A DNA stretch of 11,930 bases from an uncultured Bacilli bacterium (GTDB lineage Bacteria > Bacillota_I > Bacilli_A > RF39 > UBA660). The position numbers and the translations under genes were made by a program. The notes beneath the pieces are model-generated. The model did not search any database. It saw only the letters and a list, made by a program, of their open reading frames with translations, and had not been told where the DNA came from. The stretch spans positions 1 to 11,930 of the forward strand of contig CASRZP010000037.1 of NCBI GenBank assembly GCA_949440065.1, given 5' to 3'. Shown in pieces: positions 1-6,487 of the stretch (position 1 is the stretch's first letter; each line of letters starts with the position of its first letter).

Positions 1-1
1 A

Positions 2-244
2 GAAGAAACTTTTCTTCATCAAATTGAATATAAGGAACCCTTAAGTCGACATGATTTCTACATTGATATGGTAGGAAAAGGGGAAATTGTTAGTGAAGAA
101 GACTATGTGAAAACGCCTGTTTTAATGATTCAGCTAGCAACGGTATTTATTACGTTTCCTATATTTCATATGATAGGAGCAAAAATAGGCATATTTCCCT
201 ACTTCTTTGCTCCAAAGAAAAAGATAGAAGAAGAATGGAAATAA
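2..244 (+). CDS. C-terminal part of an uncharacterised membrane-associated protein (5' end outside window)
   Basis: An open frame enters from the left edge and ends at TAA 242-244, giving 80 residues with no start needed inside the window. The first part is polar and acidic (EEDYVKTP region). It is followed by one hydrophobic stretch of about 28 residues (from PVLMIQLA to FPYFF), then a charged tail ending KKKIEEEWK. This looks like a last transmembrane helix with a cytoplasmic tail. The next gene starts 22 bases downstream behind its own ribosome binding site, so the two are probably co-transcribed. I do not recognise the family. The absence of internal stops, the positively charged tail after the helix and the tight spacing support a real gene end. 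Confidence 0.6.
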   Translation, partial: EETFLHQIEYKEPLSRHDFYIDMVGKGEIVSEEDYVKTPVLMIQLATVFITFPIFHMIGAKIGIFPYFFAPKKKIEEEWK

Positions 245-266
245 TAAAGTTAAGGAGTAGATAAAA

Positions 267-854
267 ATGGAAAATAAAAAAGTAAAAAAGATAAATATGA
301 TGTATTTATTAGGGTATATTTTAGGACCTATTATTCTATGTGCAATTTGCTATTTAATAGGATACAATTTTTTCCCAAAAGGAACAATGGCAGTAATTTT
401 GTTTATGGTACCAACGTTTGCTGCTGTAATTTGGTGGAGTTTTGGGGGAACAATTCTTTTTAAGCAAAAAAGAAAGAAATTTGAAAAAGAGTTAGACAAT
501 GCTAAATTTAATCGTAATCATACATTTTATGGAAAAGGAAATACAGTAATTGTTGATGAAAGTGGAAAAATCGGGTTAATCTTCTTTTGGAATCCATTTG
601 AAACTTATGTACTTCCTGCTAAAAGTATTACTAAAGCTTGGGTAGATGATGGTCGCATGGGAAGTGGCTTTATGGAAGGTAGTAGTCGCGTTAGTTTCTT
701 ATTCATTGTTGATGGTGTTAAAGTAAGAGTGAATACCTTTACTTCTAATCAACGTTTTAGAATGGATAGCAACTACATTTTAACAGGTATTTCTAAAGCT
801 GATATGATGGTTGAAGTATTAAATAAAGCAAAAGATGCCAATAAGGATAAATAA
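267..854 (+). CDS. Uncharacterised membrane protein with two N-terminal helices and a soluble C-terminal domain
   Basis: The 195-residue protein begins with a short basic segment (MENKKVKK), then two transmembrane helices at about residues 12-33 and 40-66, followed by a basic stop-transfer stretch (KQKRKK) and a soluble domain from about 75 to 190. That domain alternates short beta-like segments (NTVIVDE, KIGLIFFW, RVSFLFIVDG, VKVRVNTF), suggesting a small beta-rich domain facing the cytoplasm. The start is supported by AAGGAG at 252-257, nine bases before the ATG. The following gene starts two bases after this stop, so translation is probably coupled. I do not recognise a named family, and no catalytic motif is visible. 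Function unknown; the gene itself is well supported. Confidence 0.8.
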   Translation: MENKKVKKINMMYLLGYILGPIILCAICYLIGYNFFPKGTMAVILFMVPTFAAVIWWSFGGTILFKQKRKKFEKELDNAKFNRNHTFYGKGNTVIVDESGKIGLIFFWNPFETYVLPAKSITKAWVDDGRMGSGFMEGSSRVSFLFIVDGVKVRVNTFTSNQRFRMDSNYILTGISKADMMVEVLNKAKDANKDK

Positions 855-856
855 AA

Positions 857-1219
857 ATGGGAGTTTTTAATAAAATACGTTCTAAGTTTCATGATGATTG
901 GTGTAGTAAATGCTATACACCTATGCGTGAAGTCAATAGAAAATTATTTATGTTACCTATGATGGTAGGACATTATGTATCACATGATAAGGCAGAATAC
1001 TATAAAAAAAATTTAGTACCAGTAGAGAAAAAGGCTGATATTCCAACGGGAATGTATGCGTGTGGTGTTATTGTCTATCATTGTTCTGATTGTTCTAATC
1101 ATGTCGTAAAACTTTCGATTTTTCTACCAGTTCGAAACCAAGAACAGTATGAAGATGCCTATCTTTTTGAACATGGAGAATTAGATGATTTCCTAAAAGA
1201 ACAAGGTATTCTATTTTAA
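857..1219 (+). CDS. Uncharacterised protein with two CxxC pairs (putative zinc-binding)
   Basis: This 120-residue soluble protein has cysteine pairs at residues 16 and 19 (WCSKCY) and 76 and 79 (HCSDCS), with a further cysteine at 69. The two CxxC pairs some 60 residues apart resemble a split zinc knuckle; an oxidoreductase role is less likely because the flanks do not look like thioredoxin. There is no signal peptide or membrane helix, so it is probably cytoplasmic. The ATG lies two bases after the preceding TAA and uses AAGGA at 843-847 inside the preceding gene, pointing to coupled expression and perhaps a joint role with that membrane protein. A hairpin follows the stop, so this is the last gene of its operon. 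Family not recognised. Confidence 0.78.
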   Translation: MGVFNKIRSKFHDDWCSKCYTPMREVNRKLFMLPMMVGHYVSHDKAEYYKKNLVPVEKKADIPTGMYACGVIVYHCSDCSNHVVKLSIFLPVRNQEQYEDAYLFEHGELDDFLKEQGILF

Positions 1220-1226
1220 AAAATTG

Positions 1227-1264
1227 ATAAGAAGTAGATAAAGAAATTTGTCTACTTTTCTTAT
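1227..1264. terminator. Imperfect hairpin, possible terminator after the first operon
   Basis: ATAAGAAGTAGA at 1227-1238 can pair with the arm at 1251-1264 (TCTACTTTTCTTAT), leaving two unpaired bases and a 12-base loop. On the plus strand the following bases are A/T-mixed rather than a clean U run. On the minus strand the hairpin is followed by a T-rich stretch. It sits eight bases after the stop at 1219, where termination of the first operon would be expected. Efficiency is uncertain. Confidence 0.4.
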
Positions 1265-1388
1265 AAAAATAAAATTTTATTCATTTCTTGTTTTGCATGA
1301 TAAAATGTATCTAATTTGCTAATTTTCTTTTTTAGGAAAAAAAGCTTTTTGTTAATGATTTTGTGTTGGGTTTATCTTTTTTCTTGAT

Positions 1389-1417
1389 TTGCATAAAAAA
1401 TATTGTTGTGCTATTCT
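1389..1417 (+). promoter_or_regulatory. Possible upstream promoter for the response regulator
   Basis: TTGCAT at 1389-1394 and TATTCT at 1412-1417 are separated by 17 bases, and the -10 is preceded by TG plus one base (extended -10). Transcription would begin near 1424, giving a leader of about 100 bases that includes the inverted repeat CGAAAGG (1425-1431) and CCTTTCG (1458-1464). Prediction by eye in AT-rich DNA, so modest confidence. The rest of the 305-base gap 1220-1524 shows no ORF I would defend. Confidence 0.35.
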
Positions 1418-1457
1418 TTATAAACGAAAGGACAAATTTAGATAAAAACGTCATCAA

Positions 1458-1502
1458 CCTTTCGATATTGTAAGATTAATCAAACAAAATAGATGATATA
1501 AT
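1458..1502 (+). promoter_or_regulatory. Proximal promoter of the response regulator with a degenerate Bce-type site
   Basis: A perfect TATAAT lies at 1497-1502, about 13 bases before the weak ribosome binding site GGTGA (1516-1520). No good -35 sits at the usual distance, which is typical of an activated promoter. At 1458-1475 the sequence CCTTTCG-N4-TGTAAGA matches 11 of 14 arm positions of the perfect repeat found before the transporter genes (3201-3218). Inference: the regulator may bind here and control its own gene. Confidence 0.4.
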
Positions 1503-1524
1503 AATCTAGAAAAGCGGTGAGAGA

Positions 1525-2187
1525 ATGAAAAAAATTTTAATTATCGAAGATGATAAAGTACTGGTTAATGAATTATATGATTTACTAAAAAATGCTAGTT
1601 ATGAACCATTGGTATTAAATGATTTTAAAAATGCTTTAGAAGAAATTTTAGTGTTAAAACCAGATTTACTTTTATTAGATATCAATATTCCTTATATAAA
1701 TGGACAATTACTACTTCAAAATTTAAGAAAACAATCAAACGTTCCTGTAATTATGGTAACAAGCAAAAATGAGGAAATTGATGAAGTTCTTGCTATTTCT
1801 TGTGGTGCCGATGATTATATTACTAAACCTTATCAAGCCAATATTCTTCTTTTACGAATTGCAGCTGTGTTAAGACGTAGTAGTCCTAATCAAGAATTCT
1901 ACTCTTACAAAGGAATTATGATAAATATGCAAAAAGGAGTAATATTAGCAAATAATGAAGAAATCGTATTAACAAAAAATGAAATGATTATTCTAAATTA
2001 TCTGCTTTCTCATCAAAATAGAATTGTTACAAGAGATGAACTAATGACTGTCTTATGGAATAATAATGAATATATTAACGATAATGCCCTAACAGTAAAT
2101 ATTAGTAGGTTAAGAGCAAAATTAATTTCTGCAGGATGCCCTAATGCGATAGAAACAAGGAAGAAAATGGGGTATATTTTATCATGA
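1525..2187 (+). CDS. BceR-like OmpR-family response regulator
   Basis: The 220-residue cytoplasmic regulator has an N-terminal receiver domain (about 1-115) with acidic residues D9/D10, phosphoacceptor D52 (LLLLDINIP), switch threonine T79 (MVTS) and K101-P102. A C-terminal OmpR/PhoB winged helix (about 125-219) shows the LTKNEMIIL and NALTVNISRLRAKL signatures and ends in GYIL. Length is normal for the family. The ribosome binding site GGTGA (1516-1520) is close to the ATG and only moderate. The stop overlaps the kinase start by ATGA, so the two are one translationally coupled unit. Location before a kinase with a very short sensor and a BceAB-type transporter places it in the peptide-antibiotic-sensing BceR subgroup. 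Its predicted target is the inverted repeat in front of the ATPase gene. The ligand cannot be told from sequence. Confidence 0.92.
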   Translation: MKKILIIEDDKVLVNELYDLLKNASYEPLVLNDFKNALEEILVLKPDLLLLDINIPYINGQLLLQNLRKQSNVPVIMVTSKNEEIDEVLAISCGADDYITKPYQANILLLRIAAVLRRSSPNQEFYSYKGIMINMQKGVILANNEEIVLTKNEMIILNYLLSHQNRIVTRDELMTVLWNNNEYINDNALTVNISRLRAKLISAGCPNAIETRKKMGYILS

Positions 2188-3200
2188 AATTACTTAGTTA
2201 TCTTAAAGATAAGCTATATGCCATTATTCTATGGATAATTTTCTTCTTCTTTTCTTTTCTTCTTCTTCTGGCTTTTCGATGTAGTAAGGAGTTAATCATC
2301 GCTATTTTATGTCTTCATTTTCTTTTATTCTTACCTTTGCTGTTAATTGATTACTTTAGAAAAAGGAACTTTTATCAACATTTATTTTTACATATTCAAC
2401 AGTTAGATAAAAGTTATCTGGTACTAGAAACTATTGATGCTCCTAATTTTTATGAAGGAGAACTTTTAGTACAAATTCTTTATGAAATGAATAAATCAAT
2501 GTGTGAAAACGTAAATATTTATCAAAATCAAATGAATAATTTTAAAGAATATATCGAAATGTGGATTCATGAAATAAAAATTCCTCTTGCTTCGATTAAT
2601 TTAATGAATCACAATCATCCGAATCAATATGATAAAAAAATGGTTTACCAATTAAAACGAATAGAAGATAGTGTAGAGCAAGTTTTATATTATGTGCGTG
2701 CAGAAAATGCAGAAAAAGATTATTTAATTCAAGAAGTTTGTCTTGATAAAATTGTGGCTCAAGTCGCTTTAAAAAATAAAGATGATTTACTAGAAAATAA
2801 AATAGATTTAAGGGTAGAAAATACCAATTTTTTAGTATCTACTGACTCAAAATGGATGGTATTTATCCTTAATCAAATTTTAAATAACAGTATCAAATAC
2901 AAAAAAGAAACTTCATCTTATGTTTCTATTTGTGCAAAAGAAGATGATAATTGTATCATTGTAACAATTTTAGATAATGGTATTGGTATTTTAGCAACGG
3001 ATTTACCATTAGTATTTGAAAAATCTTTTACAGGAAAAAATGGGCGGAGTAAGATAAAATCTACAGGAATGGGACTATTTATTGTTAAGAGTATGTGCGA
3101 AAAATTAGGACACCAAATAACGATTGAATCAAAAGTAGGGGAGTATACGAAAGTTAGTCTTATTTTCTATAAAAATTCCTATTTTGATGTGATAAAGTAA
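2184..3200 (+). CDS. BceS-like intramembrane-sensing histidine kinase
   Basis: The 338-residue kinase has two transmembrane helices (about residues 12-32 and 37-57) separated by only a few residues, so it has no external sensing domain. This is the hallmark of kinases that perceive peptide antibiotics through a partner ABC permease. After a linker comes the dimerisation domain with phosphoacceptor H129 (WIHEIKIPLA), then the ATPase domain with an N box around N230-N235, G1 box DNGIG at 264-268, F box around F279-F282 and G2 box GMGL at 295-298. The start overlaps the regulator stop (ATGA), and no strong ribosome binding site is visible, consistent with coupling. The operator-like repeat begins at the base after its stop codon. 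Catalytic boxes are intact, so it should be active. Confidence 0.92.
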   Translation: MKLLSYLKDKLYAIILWIIFFFFSFLLLLAFRCSKELIIAILCLHFLLFLPLLLIDYFRKRNFYQHLFLHIQQLDKSYLVLETIDAPNFYEGELLVQILYEMNKSMCENVNIYQNQMNNFKEYIEMWIHEIKIPLASINLMNHNHPNQYDKKMVYQLKRIEDSVEQVLYYVRAENAEKDYLIQEVCLDKIVAQVALKNKDDLLENKIDLRVENTNFLVSTDSKWMVFILNQILNNSIKYKKETSSYVSICAKEDDNCIIVTILDNGIGILATDLPLVFEKSFTGKNGRSKIKSTGMGLFIVKSMCEKLGHQITIESKVGEYTKVSLIFYKNSYFDVIK

Positions 3201-3229
3201 TCTTACATTTTTGTAAGATACAGTAAGAT
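3201..3229 (+). promoter_or_regulatory. Probable response-regulator operator: perfect 7-4-7 inverted repeat plus extra half-site
   Basis: TCTTACA at 3201-3207 and TGTAAGA at 3212-3218 form a perfect inverted repeat around four T residues. A further half-site GTAAGAT at 3223-3229 repeats the one at 3213-3219 at a spacing of exactly ten bases, one helical turn. No U run follows, so a terminator is unlikely. Known Bce-type regulators bind inverted repeats of short arms around a four-base spacer ahead of their transporter genes, so position and geometry both fit. Binding itself is inferred. Confidence 0.6.
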
Positions 3230-3236
3230 GTAGCGA

Positions 3237-3265
3237 AGGACAAATAGATTATTTTACTTTATGAT
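3237..3265 (+). promoter_or_regulatory. Possible promoter of the ABC transporter genes
   Basis: TATGAT at 3260-3265 is a good -10 (five of six), with no recognisable -35 around 3237-3242, as expected for an activator-dependent promoter. Transcription would start near 3272, just ahead of GGAGG at 3278-3282. This excludes an ATG at 3261 as the start and favours 3288. Confidence 0.4.
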
Positions 3266-3287
3266 ATTAGGGGAAATGGAGGAAAAT

Positions 3288-4055
3288 ATGGAAACAATTT
3301 TAAAAATTGACAATATTGAAAAATACTATGGAAATCAATCTTCCCTAACCAAAGCGATCGACCGTGTTTCCTTTGATGTAGAAAAAGGCGAATTTGTGGC
3401 TATTATGGGAACATCAGGAAGTGGAAAGACTACTCTTTTAAATGTCATTTCCACTATTGACAAAGTGACCTCTGGCCATATTTATGTGAGTGGAGAAGAT
3501 ATCACTAAACTAAAAGGAAACCAATTAAATCGTTTTAGAAGAGAGGAATTAGGTTTTATTTTTCAAGACTTTAATTTACTAGATACCCTAACAGCTTATG
3601 AAAATATCGCCTTAGCCTTATCTATACAAAATGTTCATCCTAGAAAAATTGATGATAGAATCAAGAAAATGGCTAAAGAATTAGGTATTTTAGAAATATT
3701 ATCTCGTTACCCTTATCAATTATCTGGAGGACAAAAACAAAGAGTAGCAGCAGCAAGAGCAATCATTACCAATCCTAAATTAATTTTAGCCGATGAACCT
3801 ACAGGTGCACTAGATTCAAAATCAGCAAAAATGCTATTAGAAAGTTTTTGCTATTTAAACGAAAATTTTAAAGCGACAATTTTAGTAGTCACCCATGATG
3901 CTTTTACCGCGTCATATGCGAAAAGAGTGATTTTTATTAAAGATGGTAAAATATTTAATGAACTTCATCGTGGGGACGATACTAGAAAAGAATTTTTTAA
4001 TCGTATCATTGATGTCGTTACTTTATTAGGTGGGGATTTAACTGATGCTTTGTAA
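3288..4055 (+). CDS. BceA-like ABC transporter ATP-binding protein
   Basis: This cytoplasmic ATPase powers the permease encoded next. All nucleotide-binding motifs are intact: Walker A GTSGSGKTT at 41-49, Q-loop Q93 (FQDFNLL, typical of the MacB/LolD/BceA group), signature LSGGQ at 145-149, Walker B LILADE at 165-170 and switch H203. I place the start at 3288 because GGAGG at 3278-3282 precedes it by five bases and the resulting 255-residue protein matches the family length; an in-frame ATG at 3261 would add nine residues and overlaps the predicted -10 element. The gene overlaps the permease start by 11 bases. With the kinase and regulator upstream it forms a Bce-type module that removes cell-wall-active peptides such as bacitracin or lantibiotics from their lipid targets. 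Actual substrate unknown. Confidence 0.93.
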   Translation: METILKIDNIEKYYGNQSSLTKAIDRVSFDVEKGEFVAIMGTSGSGKTTLLNVISTIDKVTSGHIYVSGEDITKLKGNQLNRFRREELGFIFQDFNLLDTLTAYENIALALSIQNVHPRKIDDRIKKMAKELGILEILSRYPYQLSGGQKQRVAAARAIITNPKLILADEPTGALDSKSAKMLLESFCYLNENFKATILVVTHDAFTASYAKRVIFIKDGKIFNELHRGDDTRKEFFNRIIDVVTLLGGDLTDAL

Positions 4056-6111
4056 ATTATCATTAAAGAACATAAAGAAAAGTTTTAAAGATTACGCTAT
4101 TTACTTTTTTACTTTAATTCTTGGTGTTGCCATATTTTATGTGTTTAATGCTATTGAAAATCAAACCATCATGTTACAAGTAACTAATTCCACTAGAGAT
4201 ATTATTAAACTAATGACCGAGGGACTTTCATGGGTTAGTGTCTTTGTCTCCTTTATTTTAGGATTCTTAATTATTTATGCATCAAGATTTTTAATCAAAA
4301 GAAGAAATAAAGAATTTGGAATTTACTTAACTTTAGGAATGAGTAAAAGAAAAATATCAATGATACTTTTTATAGAAACATTATTGATTGGCACATTATC
4401 CCTTATTATAGGACTTGGAATTGGTATTTTCTTATCACAATTCATGAGTTTATTTGTTGCTAATATGTTCGAAGCCGATTTGAGTAAATTTACTTTCATT
4501 TTCTCATCTAGCGCTTTCATCAAAACCTTAATTTACTTTGGTATAATGTACATCTTAGTCATGATTTTTAACACCATTAGTATTAGTAAGTGTAAACTTA
4601 TTGACTTACTTCACGCCAACAAAAAATCAGAAAAAATCAAACTAAAAAATCCGTATCTTTGTCTTATTATTTTTGCTATTTCTTCTATTGTTTTAGGATA
4701 CGCATATTATTTAGTCACCGCGGGGATTAGTGAATTAACCACTACCTTGGAATTATTTAAACCAATTGTATTAGGCGCAGTGTCAACCTTTCTTATCTTT
4801 TGGTCTTTATCAGGACTAATTTTAAAAATTGTGATGGGAATAAAAAAAATATATTATCGTGGATTAAATAGTTTTGTTTTACGACAACTTAGTAGTAAAA
4901 TTAACACGACAGTAATGTCAATGACCGTTATTTGCTTGATGCTATTTATTACCATATGCGTACTATCTAGTGCCTTATCGATTAAAAACTCAATGACAGC
5001 AAATTTAAAAAAATTAGCACCTGTTGATGTAGAATTTTATAAAAGTTTTGATTTAACAGAAGAAAAAGTTGCACATTCTTATCTATTTACCACTTCAATG
5101 ATTGAAGATTCTAAACTTTCTATAGAGGAAACATTAAATCAATTAGATATTGATATCCATAAATATTTTAAAGATATCGTTATCTTACATACATATTCAT
5201 TAGCTGACATCACCATCAAAGATACCTTAGGAGATTATTACCAAAATGCAAAGTCTAAATATCCTTTCTTACGTTATGATATGCAAGAAGAATTTGTAAA
5301 ATTAAGTGATTACAATAAAGTAGCCAGATTATATGGATTAGAAGAACTATCATTAAAAGATAATCAATATATTTTACTTTCTGATTATAATGGGTGGATT
5401 CCTATTAGAAATGAAGGATTGAAGAAAAATACCCCTATTACCCTACAAGGAAAAGAGTATTATCCCAAATACCTAGAATGTAAAAATGGATTTATTCATA
5501 TTTCTAATAACCATATTAATATTGGACTATTTGTTGTACCAGATACCGCGGTAGATGAAAACTTTAGAAATCAAGGAATATTCCTTGCTAATTATCAAGA
5601 AGAGGCTAAAAATAAAAAACAACAACTAGAAGAAGAATTACGTTTAATAGAAAACCATCCCTATAGTAAATTTACTAATTTATCCTTAGTCACTAAATTA
5701 TTTCTTTATGAATCAAGCGTTGGTTTAGGAGCCATGGTAACTTTTATTGGAATATATTTAGGAATTATTTTTCTAATTAGTAGTGCTGCCATTTTAGCAT
5801 TAAAAGAATTATCAGAAAGTAGTGATAATCAAGAACGTTTTAGAATGCTAAGAAAAATTGGAACAGAAGAGAAAATGATAAATAAAGCCTTATTCCAACA
5901 AATTGCTATTTTCTTTATGTTTCCACTAGCAATTGCCATCATTCATTCCATATTTGGAATTATGTTTTGCAATTACATTCTCGAAACATTAGGAAACAAG
6001 CAATTATTACAATCTATCATCATGACAGCGATTTTTATCATCATCATATACGGTGGATACTTTCTCATCACATATTTTTGTAGCAAGCGAATGATTAAAG
6101 AAAAGCGATAA
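4045..6111 (+). CDS. BceB-like ABC transporter permease (FtsX family)
   Basis: The 688-residue membrane protein has ten predicted helices, at about residues 17-37, 61-83, 106-139, 158-180, 204-225, 238-264, 287-312, 559-587, 616-645 and 655-678. A large external domain of about 245 residues lies between helices seven and eight (about 313-557), exactly the BceB layout. FtsX-like regions lie around 60-180 and 565-680, and the EFGIYLTLGMSKRKI stretch matches the cytoplasmic coupling loop of this family. AGGTGGGG at 4028-4035 lies nine bases before the ATG, inside the ATPase gene. In the known systems this protein recognises the peptide antibiotic and also signals to the short kinase, so it acts as sensor and resistance pump together. 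No clear terminator follows in 6112-6150. Confidence 0.92.
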   Translation: MLCKLSLKNIKKSFKDYAIYFFTLILGVAIFYVFNAIENQTIMLQVTNSTRDIIKLMTEGLSWVSVFVSFILGFLIIYASRFLIKRRNKEFGIYLTLGMSKRKISMILFIETLLIGTLSLIIGLGIGIFLSQFMSLFVANMFEADLSKFTFIFSSSAFIKTLIYFGIMYILVMIFNTISISKCKLIDLLHANKKSEKIKLKNPYLCLIIFAISSIVLGYAYYLVTAGISELTTTLELFKPIVLGAVSTFLIFWSLSGLILKIVMGIKKIYYRGLNSFVLRQLSSKINTTVMSMTVICLMLFITICVLSSALSIKNSMTANLKKLAPVDVEFYKSFDLTEEKVAHSYLFTTSMIEDSKLSIEETLNQLDIDIHKYFKDIVILHTYSLADITIKDTLGDYYQNAKSKYPFLRYDMQEEFVKLSDYNKVARLYGLEELSLKDNQYILLSDYNGWIPIRNEGLKKNTPITLQGKEYYPKYLECKNGFIHISNNHINIGLFVVPDTAVDENFRNQGIFLANYQEEAKNKKQQLEEELRLIENHPYSKFTNLSLVTKLFLYESSVGLGAMVTFIGIYLGIIFLISSAAILALKELSESSDNQERFRMLRKIGTEEKMINKALFQQIAIFFMFPLAIAIIHSIFGIMFCNYILETLGNKQLLQSIIMTAIFIIIIYGGYFLITYFCSKRMIKEKR

Positions 6112-6157
6112 AGAAAATAAAAAAGTATAAAATACAAAAATTTCGCATAATTATTTA

Positions 6158-6186
6158 TTGACAACTAAGAAATTTTATTGTAGTTT
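6158..6186 (+). promoter_or_regulatory. Promoter of the T-box/asnB transcript
   Basis: A consensus TTGACA lies at 6158-6163. Seventeen bases further, TAGTTT at 6181-6186 is a weak -10 candidate. Transcription would start just before the T-box stem I region. The -35 is convincing, the -10 less so. Confidence 0.5.
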
Positions 6187-6192
6187 GTTATT

Positions 6193-6460
6193 AACAACGC
6201 AGATGAAGAAGAGTATTTTTGAGAAATTTGAAAAAGCGAACTAGAAAATGGTGAAAGTCTAGTAAAGGACTCATGAAGAAAAACACTTCGGAGTTGCTTG
6301 TTCGAAAAAACTAATGTTTTAGTAGATTAAGCCGATTGAACAACGTTAAAAGTTCCAGATTTATTTGAATCAAACGAGAGATTATAAAGAGTTTATAATA
6401 AATTGGGTGGCACCGCGAATCCAGACTTCGTCCCATAAGTAGGAATGAGTCTGGATTTTT
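6193..6460 (+). ncRNA. T-box riboswitch, asparagine-specific
   Basis: This untranslated leader senses uncharged tRNA-Asn and controls asnB. AACAA (6193-6197) can pair with TTGTT (6298-6302) as the base of stem I. The AG-box/GA-rich segment AGATGAAGAAGAGTA lies at 6201-6215. A distal stem ACTAGA/TCTAGT (6240-6245 with 6258-6263) carries the conserved loop with GGTGAAAG. The specifier on the 3' side is AAC at 6282-6284 followed by A, an Asn codon. The T-box sequence TGGGTGGCACCGCG lies at 6404-6417; its UGGC bulge predicts a tRNA ending in discriminator G, as tRNA-Asn has. CGTCCC (6429-6434) supplies the partner strand of the antiterminator. When charged tRNA dominates, the terminator at 6418-6460 forms instead. 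Confidence 0.93.
6418..6460 (+). terminator. T-box regulated intrinsic terminator
   Basis: AATCCAGACT (6418-6427) pairs perfectly with AGTCTGGATT (6448-6457), with further pairing of TCC and GGA inside the loop region, and runs into T residues at 6456-6460. Its 5' part overlaps the antiterminator partner CGTCCC, making the two folds mutually exclusive. Confidence 0.9.
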
Positions 6461-6487
6461 ATATACAATAGAAAGAAGGAAAAAATA

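Noticed and set aside
1468..1502. TTGTAA as the -35 of the regulator promoter
   Set aside because: The distance to TATAAT is 23 bases, too long; the TGTAAGA is better read as a regulator half-site.
3201..3218. Inverted repeat as a terminator after the kinase gene
   Set aside because: The stem is A/T-rich and is followed by TACAGTAAG, not a U run; location and symmetry favour an operator.
3261..3287. Earlier in-frame ATG for the ABC ATPase gene
   Set aside because: It has no ribosome binding site, overlaps the likely -10 TATGAT, and the ATG at 3288 has GGAGG five bases upstream and gives the family length.
4323..4523. Minus-strand open frame inside the permease gene
   Set aside because: Lies wholly within a strongly supported membrane-protein gene on the other strand and has no ribosome binding site.
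5973..6164. Minus-strand open frame at the permease end
   Set aside because: Overlaps the permease 3' end and the asnB leader promoter; composition is antisense to hydrophobic codons.
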